From: JAHJUB01 sp041653615 [NCBI: Candidatus Ratteibacteria bacterium]
GTDB taxonomy: Bacteria; Ratteibacteria; UBA8468; MWAK01
NCBI GenBank assembly: GCA_041653615.1
Contig: JBAZEZ010000001.1
Location: 78,979-142,978 of the forward strand
DNA: 64,000 nucleotides
Direction: 5' to 3'
Under the pieces are notes generated by a model. That model saw nothing but the letters and a program-made list of their open reading frames with translations, had not been told where the DNA came from and searched no databases. Below, one piece after another: positions 33,780-43,859 of the stretch. Position numbers and translations under genes: made by a program. Position 1 is the first letter of the stretch. Every line of letters starts with the position of its first letter.

Positions 33780-34973
33780 TCACTTCTCCAAATAGGTTAG
33801 TTCAAATTCCCTCGTTGTTTTCCGTAGTATTTCCGCCTGCTGTTCCGCTTCTTTTAAATCCCAGTAGTTGGTCTTGAATTGAAGCATCCTCTTCTGCAAG
33901 TATTCGGCGTTAGGACACAAGCTCCGGGTATACTTTTGTTTGATGCCCGGGTAATTTTGAACTTCGTTTTGAAAATATGGTTCTTGATAGGTAAGTTTCC
34001 AAGCCGCGTAAATTCCTTCGCCGCCGTTCTTAACAAAAAGGTCACGAAATTGATACCACTGTTTTTTCGGATTCTTGACATCAAGGAGCACGCTGTAAGA
34101 CCAGCGGGAATTCATACATCCCTCCGGGGTATGTTGGGGAATAAGATAGACAATATCCTTGATAGCGTCATTAAATATCCCCGCGGATTTAATTCTGGCT
34201 TCAACCAATTCTTCGGCCCTTTCCAATTGGCCCAGGGCAACCGCGGCCTGTAATTCTGAAATCCGGTAGTTCCAGCCGGAACAGACAACCCTGGAGTAAT
34301 CCGGGTCCTGCATGTCAGTCCGGGCAACCCGGCCTTTTCGGGCTCCGATGCTTCCGTAGCCCAGGCCGGCAAACCTGCGGGCTTTGTCCGCCAACAACTC
34401 GCTGTCGGCAACCAGCATGCCCCCTTCCCCGCAGGTCAGGTGCTTGGAAGCCTGAAAACTGAAACTGGCAAAATCCCCGAACTGACCAACCAGTTTTCCT
34501 TGATACCGGGACAGAAAAGATTGCGCGTTGTCTTCAATCATGAAAATTCCCTTTTCCCGGCAGATTTTCAGGATTTGGTCGTAATCAGGGGCAAGTCCGT
34601 AGAGGGAAACAACGATGACGGCCCGGGTCTTCCCAGTGATGTTGGCCCGAATTGAATCCGCAGAAATATTAAAAGTATTTCGTTCCACGTCGGCAAAGAC
34701 CGGTATGGAATTATTCTGGAGTACCGCCAGGGCCGGGCTGGACATGGTCAAAGGCGGCACGATTACTTCCTCGCCCGGCTTTACGCCCAAAGCCGCCAGG
34801 GCGGCATGCATGGTAGCGGTACCGTTGATAAAAGAGACGGCAAATTTCCGGTGGAAAATTTCCGCGAATTCCGCTTCCAGGCGCGCGGTGAAAATATTGT
34901 TTTTGGAAGATTGAAATTGGTTGTCTAAAACTTCCAAAACGTACTTTTTTTCCAACCCGGAGATTCTTTCCAT
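33780..34973 (-). CDS. DegT/DnrJ/EryC1/StrS-family aminotransferase
   Basis: 397 residues of a PLP-dependent sugar aminotransferase-like protein: FINGTATMHAALAALGVKPG near residue 50, VIVPPLTMSSPALAVL, MIEDNAQSF near 145 and the PLP lysine in SFSFQASKHLTCGEGG near 180. Such enzymes usually aminate nucleotide-linked keto sugars. No sugar-nucleotide genes surround it, so the substrate is open. It is divergent from hom, with 34 bases between them. Confidence 0.88.
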   Translation of the reverse strand: MERISGLEKKYVLEVLDNQFQSSKNNIFTARLEAEFAEIFHRKFAVSFINGTATMHAALAALGVKPGEEVIVPPLTMSSPALAVLQNNSIPVFADVERNTFNISADSIRANITGKTRAVIVVSLYGLAPDYDQILKICREKGIFMIEDNAQSFLSRYQGKLVGQFGDFASFSFQASKHLTCGEGGMLVADSELLADKARRFAGLGYGSIGARKGRVARTDMQDPDYSRVVCSGWNYRISELQAAVALGQLERAEELVEARIKSAGIFNDAIKDIVYLIPQHTPEGCMNSRWSYSVLLDVKNPKKQWYQFRDLFVKNGGEGIYAAWKLTYQEPYFQNEVQNYPGIKQKYTRSLCPNAEYLQKRMLQFKTNYWDLKEAEQQAEILRKTTREFELTYLEK

Positions 34974-34992
34974 TTTTCGCAGTCCTTTGTGT

Positions 34993-34998
34993 TATAAT
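34993..34998 (+). promoter_or_regulatory. -10 box for hom, nearly leaderless
   Basis: A perfect TATAAT ends nine bases before the ATG of hom at 35008. No clear -35 box is present. The same spacing is seen in front of the gene at 8771 and gatC. Confidence 0.45.
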
Positions 34999-35007
34999 AT
35001 CATAATT

Positions 35008-36297
35008 ATGAAGAAGATTGGAATTGGCCTAATCGGTTTCGGCACAGTCGGAGCCGGCGTCGCCCGGATGCTTATTGAACGAAAAAATCTCTTGGCGGAA
35101 CGGGCCGGATTCATTCCGGAACTTGTTTCGGTATGCGACAACGATTTAAAACGGCCTCGTCCGGTTTCCCTACCCGCCGGAATATTAACTCCAGACATTA
35201 AAAAGGTTCTGGAAAACCCGCGGGTTAAAATCGTGGTGGAAATGGTCGGCGGCATTGAACCGGCCGGTTCTTTTCTCCTGAAGGCGCTTAAAAACGGAAA
35301 ATCGGTGGTAACCGCCAACAAAGCGCTCCTGGCCGAAAAAGGAGATTATTTGTTCTCCACCGCGGAAAAATCGGGATGCCATGTCGGGTTTGAGGCCTCG
35401 GTCGGCGGAGCTATTCCGATCATAAAAACTTTGAGAGAAAGTTTTATTTCCAATTACATAACTTCCCTTTACGGAATACTGAACGGTACCACCAACTTTA
35501 TCCTCACCCGGATGATTGAAGACCGGCTCTCGCTGACAAAAGCGCTTAAGTCTGCCCAAGACGCCGGTTTTGCGGAAAAAAACCCATCCCTTGACCTCTC
35601 CGGCACAGACTCATCGCATAAACTCTCGGTTCTGGCCACCCTGGTCACCGGTAAATTTTTCCCGGCCTCCCGCATTCCGACCGAAGGAATTTCCGGAATT
35701 GCGGCCGAGGATTTGGAATACGCGGAGGAATTGGGCTACGGGGTAAAACTGTTGTCTATACTTAAATTAAGACAAAACGGCGTCATCCTGGCTACCTACC
35801 CGGCGCTGATTCCCAATCAACACATCTTAACTTCAGTCCGGGGTGTTTACAACGCTATCTTTCTCACCGGAGATCTGGTGGGTGAAAGCATGCTCTTCGG
35901 AAAAGGCGCCGGCATGGACCCGACCGCCAGCAGCGTCATCGGCGACATTATCAGTATCGGCAAGAACATTCTCTGCGGAGCACAACCCTTACCCTTTTCA
36001 ATGGGTCCGGATAAAAAACTGCAACTGCTTTCTGATTTTGAAAGCCGTTACTATTTCCGCTTCTCCGCCTTAGACCAACCGGGTGTTTTGGCCCGAATTG
36101 CGGAAATACTGGGCAAACACAACATCAGCATCGCCTCCTGCATCCAGAAAGAAGAGAAACCGAAAAAAGCGGTGCCGGTGGTGGTGTTGACACATAAAGC
36201 GAAAGAATCGGCGGTTAAGGCGGCGATTTCCGCCATAAACCGGCTCCCGGCGATAAAAGCGGAAACGGTTCTTTTGCGCCTGGCGTTTGACGAGTAA
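35008..36297 (+). CDS. hom: Homoserine dehydrogenase
   Basis: 429 residues. The NAD(P)-binding motif GLIGFGTVGAGVARML opens the protein. The catalytic domain has VVTANKALLAEKG near residue 105 and GILNGTTNFILTRM near 160. A C-terminal ACT domain (SALDQPGVLARIAEILGKHN near 355) would bind threonine as feedback inhibitor. It converts aspartate semialdehyde to homoserine. I start at the ATG at 35008. Next to thrC it forms part of a threonine pathway. Confidence 0.95.
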   Translation: MKKIGIGLIGFGTVGAGVARMLIERKNLLAERAGFIPELVSVCDNDLKRPRPVSLPAGILTPDIKKVLENPRVKIVVEMVGGIEPAGSFLLKALKNGKSVVTANKALLAEKGDYLFSTAEKSGCHVGFEASVGGAIPIIKTLRESFISNYITSLYGILNGTTNFILTRMIEDRLSLTKALKSAQDAGFAEKNPSLDLSGTDSSHKLSVLATLVTGKFFPASRIPTEGISGIAAEDLEYAEELGYGVKLLSILKLRQNGVILATYPALIPNQHILTSVRGVYNAIFLTGDLVGESMLFGKGAGMDPTASSVIGDIISIGKNILCGAQPLPFSMGPDKKLQLLSDFESRYYFRFSALDQPGVLARIAEILGKHNISIASCIQKEEKPKKAVPVVVLTHKAKESAVKAAISAINRLPAIKAETVLLRLAFDE

Positions 36298-36304
36298 TTT
36301 AAAT

Positions 36305-36387
36305 CAGTGAATAGTTAACGGTAAATAGTGAATAGTAAAAGATTCAAGCATTAAATCAATTACCGTTCACGATTCACCATTCACCGC
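36305..36387. repeat. GTGAAT-type palindromic intergenic repeat, copy 2
   Basis: Left arm CAGTGAATAGTTAACGGTAA and right arm TACCGTTCACGATTCACCAT form an imperfect hairpin. It lies between hom and thrC and ends eight bases before the thrC start, where no ribosome-binding site is seen. Confidence 0.65.
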
Positions 36388-36394
36388 ACTTAAT

Positions 36395-37453
36395 ATGGAT
36401 ATCAGCCAATACAAGGGAGTTATTGAAAGATACCGCGATTACCTGCCGGTAAGTTCCGAGACACCGGTTATTTCCCTCTTGGAAGGCAACACCCCGCTCA
36501 TACCATCTGTTTCCTTGGGGAAAAAACTGGGCTTGCGGCTCTATTTTAAATTTGAGGGTGTTAACCCGACCGGTTCCTTCAAGGACCGGGGCATGACGAT
36601 GGCGGTTTCTAAAGCAGTTGAAACCGGAAGCGCCGCCATAATCTGCGCCTCTACCGGCAACACCTCCGCCTCAGCCGCCGCTTACGCGGCCCGGGCCGGC
36701 CTCAAAGCGCTGGTCTTAATTCCGGAAGGCAAGATTGCCATGGGCAAATTAGCGCAGGCATTAATTCACAACGCCCGGGTAGTTCAAATCAAGGGAAATT
36801 TTGATACCGCGCTTCAATTAGTCAGGGATATGTGTGAAAAATATCAAATTACCCTGGTTAACTCCGTCAACCCGTACCGGATTGAAGGCCAAAAGACAGC
36901 GGCTTTTGAAATCAGCGACACCCTCGGAGAAGCACCTGAATATCAGGTCCTACCGGTGGGCAATGCCGGCAATATCACCGCCTACTGGAAAGGATATAAA
37001 GAGTATCATCAGGAAAAAAAGATTGCTCGTTTACCCCGAATGCTCGGATTTCAAGCCGAGGGAGCCGCTCCCATTGTTCTGGGCCATCCGGTAACCAATC
37101 CGGAAACAATCGCCACCGCCATCCGCATCGGCAATCCCGCATCCTGGCAGGCCGCAGTCGCGGCCCGAGATGAATCCGACGGACTTATCAGTACAGTCAA
37201 CGACCATGAGATAACCGAGGCCTCAAAGCGGCTGGCCGGAGAAGAAGGCGTCTTCGCGGAACCGGCTTCAGCCGCTTCAATTGCCGGCCTGTTGAAACTC
37301 AGCCAAACCGGATACTTTTCCGGAGAAGCCCTGGTGGTTGCCATCCTTACCGGCCACGGACTTAAAGACCCGCAATTTGCCATCAGCGAATGCTGTCTGC
37401 CGGAACCGATCGCGCCGGACCTGGAGACGGTCGCGGAAGCGTGCGGGTTGTAA
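36395..37453 (+). CDS. thrC: Threonine synthase
   Basis: 352 residues, a PLP enzyme. The cofactor lysine lies in [20 protein letters not shown] near residue 60; [19 protein letters not shown] near 88 and the glycine-rich [14 protein letters not shown] near 190 complete the site. It makes threonine from phosphohomoserine. It lies directly after hom. Homoserine kinase (thrB) is absent from the window. No Shine-Dalgarno is visible; a repeat occupies the space upstream. Confidence 0.95.
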   Translation: MDISQYKGVIERYRDYLPVSSETPVISLLEGNTPLIPSVSLGKKLGLRLYFKFEGVNPTGSFKDRGMTMAVSKAVETGSAAIICASTGNTSASAAAYAARAGLKALVLIPEGKIAMGKLAQALIHNARVVQIKGNFDTALQLVRDMCEKYQITLVNSVNPYRIEGQKTAAFEISDTLGEAPEYQVLPVGNAGNITAYWKGYKEYHQEKKIARLPRMLGFQAEGAAPIVLGHPVTNPETIATAIRIGNPASWQAAVAARDESDGLISTVNDHEITEASKRLAGEEGVFAEPASAASIAGLLKLSQTGYFSGEALVVAILTGHGLKDPQFAISECCLPEPIAPDLETVAEACGL

Positions 37454-37509
37454 CTGACGCGGTTGAAAATACATCTAAATCAAATAGTTATGCGACAAGG
37501 AGAAATAAC

Positions 37510-37824
37510 ATGAACCTGGGACTGATCGGAGGTATCGTGGGAAGTGTGCTCGGTATCGCTGGAGGAATCTTTGGGACGTATTGCAGCATCAAGAACACAA
37601 AAAGTCCCCGAGAACGATCCTTTATGATTAAATCGTCGGTCGTCTGCTGGGGGGGCATTCTTGTCTTTCTTGCTTTGCTGTTTGCCCTGCCAAATCCCTA
37701 TATATGGTTCATGTGGATTCCCTACACAATCCTCCTGTCTATTGGAATTATCTACGGGAACAGAACTCAACAGAGAATCAGAAGGGAAGAATCGCAAAAC
37801 AACGGCGTCAAGCCTATTCGGTGA
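37510..37824 (+). CDS. Small membrane protein of unknown function
   Basis: 104 residues with two or three membrane segments: LIGGIVGSVLGIAGGIFGTY at the start, then SSVVCWGGILVFLALLFALP and FMWIPYTILLSIGIIYG. The C-terminus is basic and polar. A good ribosome-binding site (AAGGAG) precedes the ATG at 37510. I do not recognise the family. It lies between thrC and dnaK. Confidence 0.65.
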   Translation: MNLGLIGGIVGSVLGIAGGIFGTYCSIKNTKSPRERSFMIKSSVVCWGGILVFLALLFALPNPYIWFMWIPYTILLSIGIIYGNRTQQRIRREESQNNGVKPIR

Positions 37825-37957
37825 ACCGCGGTGGTTCACTTAAAGGTTCATACTGACCGTTATAACACAAACCCACCTTCGCATTACGGATGCCTCTTAA
37901 ACGGACGGCGTAGCCGCCATTCGGCATCCATGCTATGGCGGGCAAGGGAGAAACCAA

Positions 37958-39865
37958 ATGGCTAAAGAAAAGATTATCGGAATTGACCTGGGTACCAGCA
38001 ACTCGGCCGCAGCCGTTTACGAAGCCGGCCGCGCCTCCATAATTCCCAGCGCTGAAGGACCGACTCTTTCCGGCAAAGCATTCCCTTCCTACGTGGCTTT
38101 CACCAAAGACGGACAGGTCCTGGTAGGCGAACCGGCGCGGCGCCAGGCAGTCGCCAATACGGAAGGAACGATTCTGGGCGCCAAGCGGAAGATGGGCACC
38201 GATTTTAAATACAACATCTACGGCAAAGAATACACGCCGCAACAGATTTCCGCTTTCATCCTCTCCAAGATAAAGAAAGACAGCGAGGCCTTCCTGGGAA
38301 CCGAGGTTAAAAAAGCGGTCATCACGGTACCGGCCTACTTTAACGACAACCAGCGCCAGGCGACCAAAGACGCCGGCACCATCGCCGGACTGGAAGTGGT
38401 GCGACTCATCAACGAACCGACCGCGGCCGCTTTTGCTTACGGACTGGAAAAGATTGAACAGGAACTGAAAATCATGGTCTTTGACCTCGGCGCCGGTACC
38501 CTTGACGTTACGATTATGGACCTGCATAAAGGTGTAGGCAAGGTAATCTCCACCAGCGGCGATACCCAGTTGGGCGGATTGGACATGGACAAGTTGATTA
38601 TTGATTATGTCGCCTCTGAATTCAAAAAGGAATCCGGCCTTGACGTCAAAAACGACAAGATGGCGATGCAGCGCATCCACGAAGCGGCCGAAAAAGCCAA
38701 GATTGAACTTTCCACCACCCTGGTCACCGATATCAACCTGCCTTACATCACCGCGGACAGTTCCGGGCCAAAACACCTGACGATGTCCATCCGGCGCTCC
38801 AAACTGGAAGATTTAATCCGGCCGATTATGGACCGGTGCAAGGGCCCGTTGAAACAAGCGTTGTCCGACGCCAAACTGGAACCCAAGGCGATAGACAGAA
38901 TTATCATGGTCGGCGGACCCACCCGGATGCCGATAGTCCAAAACTTCCTGGAAGAATACATCGGCCGCAAAGCGGAAGGCGGGGTTGACCCGATGGAATG
39001 CGTGGCGCTCGGCGCCGCCATTCAGGGCGGAATCCTGGCCGGAGACCTGCAGGACAAAGAACTGCTCCTCCTGGACGTAACGCCGCTTTCCCTGGGCATT
39101 GAAACACTGGGCGCCGTATCCACCAAACTGATTGAGCGCAATACCACCATCCCGACCCGTAAATCCCAGGTGTTTTCCACGGCCGCCGACGGACAGACCG
39201 CGGTCGACATTCACGTGCTTCAGGGCGAACGGGCGATGGCCGCCGATAACGTTTCACTGGGCAGCTTCCAGTTAACCGGTATACCGACCGCGCCGCGGGG
39301 AATGCCGCAGATTGAAGTGACTTTTGACATTGACGCCAACGGCATACTGAACGTATCGGCCAAAGATAAGGGAACCGGCAAGGAACAATCCATTAAGATT
39401 ACCGCTTCCACCAAGCTCGCTAAAGATGAGATTGAAAAAATGGTCAACCAGTCGGAACAGTTTGCGGAAGCGGACCGGAAGAAAAAAGAAGTGATTGAAA
39501 CCGCCAACCAGGCGGACAATCTTATCTACACCACGGAAAAAACGCTCAAGGAACACGGTTCCAAACTGCCGGAAAACGAGCGCAAGCAGATTGAAGAAAA
39601 AGTTGCCGATCTGAAGAAAGAATTGGAATCTCCGGACAAAACGGTTGAATCGCTTAAAACCGTCATGGACGGGCTGAGCCAGGCCGCCAACAAACTGGCC
39701 GAGATTATCTACAAGCAGTCACAGGCTCAGGGCCAGCAGGCCGGACCGGGCGCGGAAGGCACGGGTCCAAGTCAGGCGGGTCCTGAAACCGGAACAGACG
39801 GCGAACCGGAAGAAAAAAAAGAAGGCGAAGGTCCGGTCATAGACGCGGAATTTAAGGAAAAGTAA
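37958..39865 (+). CDS. dnaK: Hsp70 chaperone DnaK (archaeal-type sequence)
   Basis: 635 residues: nucleotide-binding domain with [15 protein letters not shown] at the start, [17 protein letters not shown] near 125 and [13 protein letters not shown] near 150. A substrate-binding domain (about 390-500) and a disordered acidic C-terminal tail follow. Several stretches ([50 protein letters not shown]) recall the DnaK of Thermoplasma and methanogens more than E. coli DnaK. No grpE, dnaJ, hrcA or CIRCE element is near. It has a clear ribosome-binding site and a terminator behind it. Confidence 0.94.
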   Translation: MAKEKIIGIDLGTSNSAAAVYEAGRASIIPSAEGPTLSGKAFPSYVAFTKDGQVLVGEPARRQAVANTEGTILGAKRKMGTDFKYNIYGKEYTPQQISAFILSKIKKDSEAFLGTEVKKAVITVPAYFNDNQRQATKDAGTIAGLEVVRLINEPTAAAFAYGLEKIEQELKIMVFDLGAGTLDVTIMDLHKGVGKVISTSGDTQLGGLDMDKLIIDYVASEFKKESGLDVKNDKMAMQRIHEAAEKAKIELSTTLVTDINLPYITADSSGPKHLTMSIRRSKLEDLIRPIMDRCKGPLKQALSDAKLEPKAIDRIIMVGGPTRMPIVQNFLEEYIGRKAEGGVDPMECVALGAAIQGGILAGDLQDKELLLLDVTPLSLGIETLGAVSTKLIERNTTIPTRKSQVFSTAADGQTAVDIHVLQGERAMAADNVSLGSFQLTGIPTAPRGMPQIEVTFDIDANGILNVSAKDKGTGKEQSIKITASTKLAKDEIEKMVNQSEQFAEADRKKKEVIETANQADNLIYTTEKTLKEHGSKLPENERKQIEEKVADLKKELESPDKTVESLKTVMDGLSQAANKLAEIIYKQSQAQGQQAGPGAEGTGPSQAGPETGTDGEPEEKKEGEGPVIDAEFKEK

Positions 39866-39910
39866 TCGAGCAAAAGCCTGTCCGATTAATCCCGTCCAGA
39901 AAAAACGCAG

Positions 39911-39943
39911 AACCCCGCGGGGTAAAACTTCGCGGGGTTTTTT
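39911..39943 (+). terminator. Rho-independent terminator after dnaK
   Basis: AACCCCGCG (39911-39919) pairs with CGCGGGGTT (39931-39939) around an 11-base loop and runs into six T. This is the clearest terminator in the window. Confidence 0.85.
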
Positions 39944-39955
39944 ATTGAAAAACCC

Positions 39956-39984
39956 TTGACCGAACCGTTGGCGGGTGGTAATAT
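39956..39984 (+). promoter_or_regulatory. Promoter of the signalling cluster
   Basis: TTGACC (39956-39961) and TAATAT (39979-39984) are 17 bases apart, 35 bases before the start at 40020. The leader has an AGAGGGG ribosome-binding site. This fits one transcript from 40020 to 45125. Confidence 0.55.
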
Positions 39985-40019
39985 TGGGGTGCTTCCTCAA
40001 ACAAAACAGAGGGGATAAT

Positions 40020-41060
40020 ATGTCAACAAAAACTGAGGTTGGAATAACTCTGAATAAACACACCGAGTTTAATTGGCAAATAGCATTGGTAATATTATTA
40101 GTTATTACGATCGGGGTGTTTTTGAGTATCCACGCCAAAAAGAGACCTAGGGTGTATCGGGTGGGTATTATCTCCGGCGCGGAACCTTTTGTCAACATAG
40201 CGGACGGTTTCAAGACCAAAATGACCGGGTTGGGATATCTTGAGGGTAAAAACATTATTTACGATTTTAAAAAAATGGATGGAAACCCAGCCGAAATAGA
40301 ACAAGTCCTCAACAAATTTGTAGCCGATAAATTAGACTTGATTTTCGCCTTTCCCAGCGAACCGGCCGTCGCGGCCAAAGCAGCGACCCGGGGGACAAAC
40401 ATCCCGGTGGTCTTTGCTATGGCCGGTATAGACGGAAATAATCTGGTCGAAAGCGTGCGTCACCCGGGCGGGAATATCACCGGCGTTCGTTTCCCCGGCT
40501 TGGAATCTACCGTCAAACGTTTCGAATTCTTGGTCGAAATCGTGCCGCGCGCCAAACGGATTTATCTGGTCTATGACAAAAATTATCCCAATACGGCAAC
40601 GGCGCTTGCGGGACTGCGCCCGATGGCCAAAACCAAGGGCATAACCCTGGTTGAAGACCCGGTCACCAACCTGGAAGAATTTCGGACTGCCGTGCGGAAA
40701 CGCGCCGAAGCGAACCCTATCGGCATTGACGCTATTTTACTCATGCCCGATATTCTCAATAATTTACCGGAAGGGTTCGGAACAATCCTTGAGTTTGCTA
40801 ATAAGCACAAAATTCCCATCGGAGGCGGCATGGGCCTTACGGCGGACATGGGCGCTATGTTCAGTTTTGTTCCGGACAATATCGACCAGGGCATGCTGGC
40901 CGCATCCCTGGCCGACAAGATATTCAAAGGCACCCCGGCCGGCAGCATTCCGGTGGTCACGCCCGAATCACACCTGCGGCTCAACTACAAGGTAATTCAA
41001 AAGTTAGGACTAACAGCAACCGAGGGTTTATTGGGCATGGCAGACGAAATAATTCGTTAG
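40020..41060 (+). CDS. ABC-type substrate-binding protein (DUF534/TrpX family), membrane anchored
   Basis: 346 residues. An N-terminal membrane segment (IALVILLVITIGVFLSI near residues 21-37) is followed by a periplasmic type-1 binding-protein fold: YRVGIISGAEPFVNIADGF, FAFPSEPAVAAKAA, NIPVVFAMAG, NITGVRFPG and PIGGGMGLTADMGA. The family normally works with an ABC permease for aromatic amino acids or similar ligands. No permease or ATPase is present here. Instead the histidine kinase gene begins one base after its stop. I infer that it senses a ligand for the kinase. Confidence 0.85.
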   Translation: MSTKTEVGITLNKHTEFNWQIALVILLVITIGVFLSIHAKKRPRVYRVGIISGAEPFVNIADGFKTKMTGLGYLEGKNIIYDFKKMDGNPAEIEQVLNKFVADKLDLIFAFPSEPAVAAKAATRGTNIPVVFAMAGIDGNNLVESVRHPGGNITGVRFPGLESTVKRFEFLVEIVPRAKRIYLVYDKNYPNTATALAGLRPMAKTKGITLVEDPVTNLEEFRTAVRKRAEANPIGIDAILLMPDILNNLPEGFGTILEFANKHKIPIGGGMGLTADMGAMFSFVPDNIDQGMLAASLADKIFKGTPAGSIPVVTPESHLRLNYKVIQKLGLTATEGLLGMADEIIR

Positions 41061-41061
41061 A

Positions 41062-43395
41062 ATGTGGAATTATAAAGTAAAAAAACCAAAGAGTTACAGA
41101 AGTCTATCGGTTACCTTGTCTATCGCTTTTTTAGCATTGAGCCTGACGGTGCTGTTAACCGCCAGCGGCTTAGAAATTTATTTCAACTTTCAAAATCAAA
41201 AAAAAGTAGTTGCCGAACAGCAACAACTCATCGCTCAAAAAGCGGCCGATACGGTTAAAAATTTTATTCAAGAGAAATTCAGCTTATTGGAAACGGCTGT
41301 CCGCCTCGGCAACCTGACAAACATCCGCCCAGAAGAACAACAAACAACCCTGGAGAAGCTACTTGGTATTAACCCGGCCTTTCGCCAAATAATCCTGTTA
41401 AACGCGCAAAAACAAGAGTCGGCAAAAATCTCCCGTCTTTCAACCTTAATGCCGTTTCGACTCACAAAAGAGGTTGAAAACGCCATATTTTCTAAGGCGG
41501 GTCAAGAAAAAAAATATATCAGCCGGGTGTATCTTGATGAAATAACCGGCGAACCGCTGGTGATAATGGCTGTTCCGGTCAAAAACGTTTTAGGTGATTT
41601 TAAAGGAATATTAATGGCTGAGGTGAATTTAAAATTCATGTGGGATGTAGTGAATGAAATAAAGGTTGGCACCAAAGGCCTGGCTTATGTAATCGACAAA
41701 CAGGGCAGATTAATAGCTTTCGGTAATGTCAGCCGTGTCTTAAAAGAAGAAAACTTAACCGGCCTAAAAGAAGTAAACGATTTTATAATCGGTGAACCGC
41801 TCACCGAAAATAAAATTGAAATCGCAAAAGGCATCAACAACACCTACGTCGTAACTGACCATCTGCCGCTAGGCACGCCTGACTGGGCGGTTGTGATCGA
41901 ATTACCGGTCAGAGAAGCATACGCATCCGTAATCCGGGTGCTTGGCATATCGGCCTGGGTCATATTTCTGGGTATTGCCTTGACGGTTGTTGCAGGTATC
42001 TATCTCTCCCGAAAAATTACAAAACCAATCATAAAGTTAAGAGATGCAACCAGAAAAATCAGCACCGGCGAATTGGATACGAAAATAAACGTCAAATTAA
42101 AGAACGAAATAGGGGAGTTAGCCGCCAGTTTTAATCAAATGGTTGAAAATTTAAGCAAGACAACGGTTTCCCGTGACCATTTAGCCCAGGAAGTAACCGA
42201 ACGCAAACGGACGGAAGAAGCGTTGAAGGAAAGCGAAACAAGATATAAAACCATCTATGAAAGTTCCGCCGATGCCATCATGCTTGCGTCCCCGGAAAAA
42301 GGTTTTTCCTCCGGAAATCCCGCCGCGATAAAACTTTTTGAATGCCGGGATGAAAAAGAATTTATCTCCCTCTCCCCGGCGGCTGTATCCCCCGAATATC
42401 AGCCGGATGGACAGTTATCTTCGGTAAAAGCCCAGGAGATGATGACAAAAGCCGTGAAAGAAGGTTCCCACTTATTTGAATGGACGCATAGAACAAAAAA
42501 AGGCAGGGAATTCTTTGCCACCGTTCTTCTGAATAGAATGGAACTGCAGAACAAAAAGTTTTTGCAAGCTACAGTTCGAGACATAACCGAACACAAACGG
42601 GAGGAAGAAAGGTTAAAACGCTATGCCACCGAATTGGCACGCGCCAATGAAGAAGTCAAAGAATTTGCCTACATCGTGTCCCACGACCTGCGGGCGCCTT
42701 TAGTAAACATAAAGGGCTTTGCGGCCGAACTGCGGTCTGTATTGAAAACCATCGACTCGAATCTGAACGAAATATTGTTTAATCTGGACCAGGAGAAAAA
42801 GCAGAAAATAACGACCGCGTTTCAACAGGATATACCCGAAGCCCTGGATTTCATTGATTCTTCCGCAACCAGCATGGACGGCTTCATAAATTCCCTCCTG
42901 AAATTGTCCCGAATGGGACGCCGGGAGATGAACTTTGAACCGATAAACCCGGTCGAAATTGTAGAAACAACGCTGAAAGGACTGGCCCACCAGCTTGAGC
43001 AACACCGCGCAAAAATAACCGTAGGGCAGCTGCCTGAAGTAATCGGCGACCGGACCGCGATAGAACAAATTATCGGAAATATCCTATCCAACGCGGTAAA
43101 ATATCTTGACCCCGTCCGGACCGGTGAGATTGAGATTACCGGAGAGCGCAACGAAGAAGAAACCACCCTGGTCATCCGCGACAACGGCCGGGGAATCGCC
43201 AAAGAAGACATAGCAAGAGTATTCATGCCCTTCCGCCGATTTGGCAAACAGGACACGCAAGGGGAAGGCATGGGTCTTGCCTTCGCGCACACCCTGGCCC
43301 ATCGCCATAACGGAGATATCCGCTGTGAATCGGAATTGGATGCGGGGACGACGTTCACCATCATCCTCAGCAACCATCCGGAACAAGGAGGCTAA
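41062..43395 (+). CDS. Membrane histidine kinase with double-Cache, HAMP and PAS domains
   Basis: 777 residues. A first membrane helix (about 14-35), a periplasmic double-Cache domain (about 40-285) and a second helix near 295 come first. HAMP follows (KPIIKLRDATRKISTGELD, about 320-370), then a PAS domain (about 390-505). HisKA comes next, with His541 in IVSHDLRAPLVNIKGF, and an HATPase domain with RDNGRGIAKED and a GEGMGLAFAHTLAHRH G-box. It would detect an outside ligand, perhaps via the binding protein encoded just upstream, and phosphorylate one of the regulators downstream. The ATG follows the previous stop by one base. Confidence 0.93.
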   Translation: MWNYKVKKPKSYRSLSVTLSIAFLALSLTVLLTASGLEIYFNFQNQKKVVAEQQQLIAQKAADTVKNFIQEKFSLLETAVRLGNLTNIRPEEQQTTLEKLLGINPAFRQIILLNAQKQESAKISRLSTLMPFRLTKEVENAIFSKAGQEKKYISRVYLDEITGEPLVIMAVPVKNVLGDFKGILMAEVNLKFMWDVVNEIKVGTKGLAYVIDKQGRLIAFGNVSRVLKEENLTGLKEVNDFIIGEPLTENKIEIAKGINNTYVVTDHLPLGTPDWAVVIELPVREAYASVIRVLGISAWVIFLGIALTVVAGIYLSRKITKPIIKLRDATRKISTGELDTKINVKLKNEIGELAASFNQMVENLSKTTVSRDHLAQEVTERKRTEEALKESETRYKTIYESSADAIMLASPEKGFSSGNPAAIKLFECRDEKEFISLSPAAVSPEYQPDGQLSSVKAQEMMTKAVKEGSHLFEWTHRTKKGREFFATVLLNRMELQNKKFLQATVRDITEHKREEERLKRYATELARANEEVKEFAYIVSHDLRAPLVNIKGFAAELRSVLKTIDSNLNEILFNLDQEKKQKITTAFQQDIPEALDFIDSSATSMDGFINSLLKLSRMGRREMNFEPINPVEIVETTLKGLAHQLEQHRAKITVGQLPEVIGDRTAIEQIIGNILSNAVKYLDPVRTGEIEITGERNEEETTLVIRDNGRGIAKEDIARVFMPFRRFGKQDTQGEGMGLAFAHTLAHRHNGDIRCESELDAGTTFTIILSNHPEQGG

Positions 43396-43396
43396 A

Positions 43397-43855
43397 ATGC
43401 CGGTGCCAAAACAAGACGAGAAACGGGAAGTCACCATCCTGCTGGTGGAAGATGACCCGGGCCACGCGCTTTTGATTGAAAAGAACCTGCGCCGTGCGAA
43501 AGTCACTAATCAAATAACTGTTGTCACGGACGGGCAGGCAGCGCTTGATTATCTGTCTTCCGAAAACGATAAAACGAAAGACGACCATCTTTTGCCGATA
43601 TTGGTACTGCTTGACCTGAATATCCCGGTCCTGGACGGTTATCAGGTACTCACACACATGAAGGCGGACGAACGGACCAAACACATACCCGTGGTTATTT
43701 TAACCACCACCGACGACCCGCGGGAAATAACCAAGTGCTACGAATTGGGCTGCAACGTGTATGTCACCAAGCCGGTTGACTACGGACAATTCTCCGAAGC
43801 CATCCATAAACTGGGATTATTCATTTCCATCGTCGCCATTCCCAACCAGAGTTAA
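43397..43855 (+). CDS. Single-domain response regulator (Rcp1-like)
   Basis: 152 residues with only a receiver domain: acidic pair EDDPG near residue 18, phosphorylation Asp in VLLDLNIPVLDGY near 72, TTTDDP near 104 and Lys in VTKPVDYGQF near 125. The loop after strand 3 is long, as in Rcp1-type partners of phytochrome-like kinases. It lies one base after the kinase gene and should take its phosphoryl group. It has no output domain, so it probably acts by protein contact. Confidence 0.9.
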   Translation: MPVPKQDEKREVTILLVEDDPGHALLIEKNLRRAKVTNQITVVTDGQAALDYLSSENDKTKDDHLLPILVLLDLNIPVLDGYQVLTHMKADERTKHIPVVILTTTDDPREITKCYELGCNVYVTKPVDYGQFSEAIHKLGLFISIVAIPNQS

Positions 43856-43859
43856 CACT

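Noticed and set aside
37830-37957. CIRCE element in front of dnaK
   Set aside because: No TTAGCACTC and inverted partner can be found.
37814-38776. A 320-codon minus frame across the start of dnaK
   Set aside because: It mirrors dnaK codons and has no start signal or domain.
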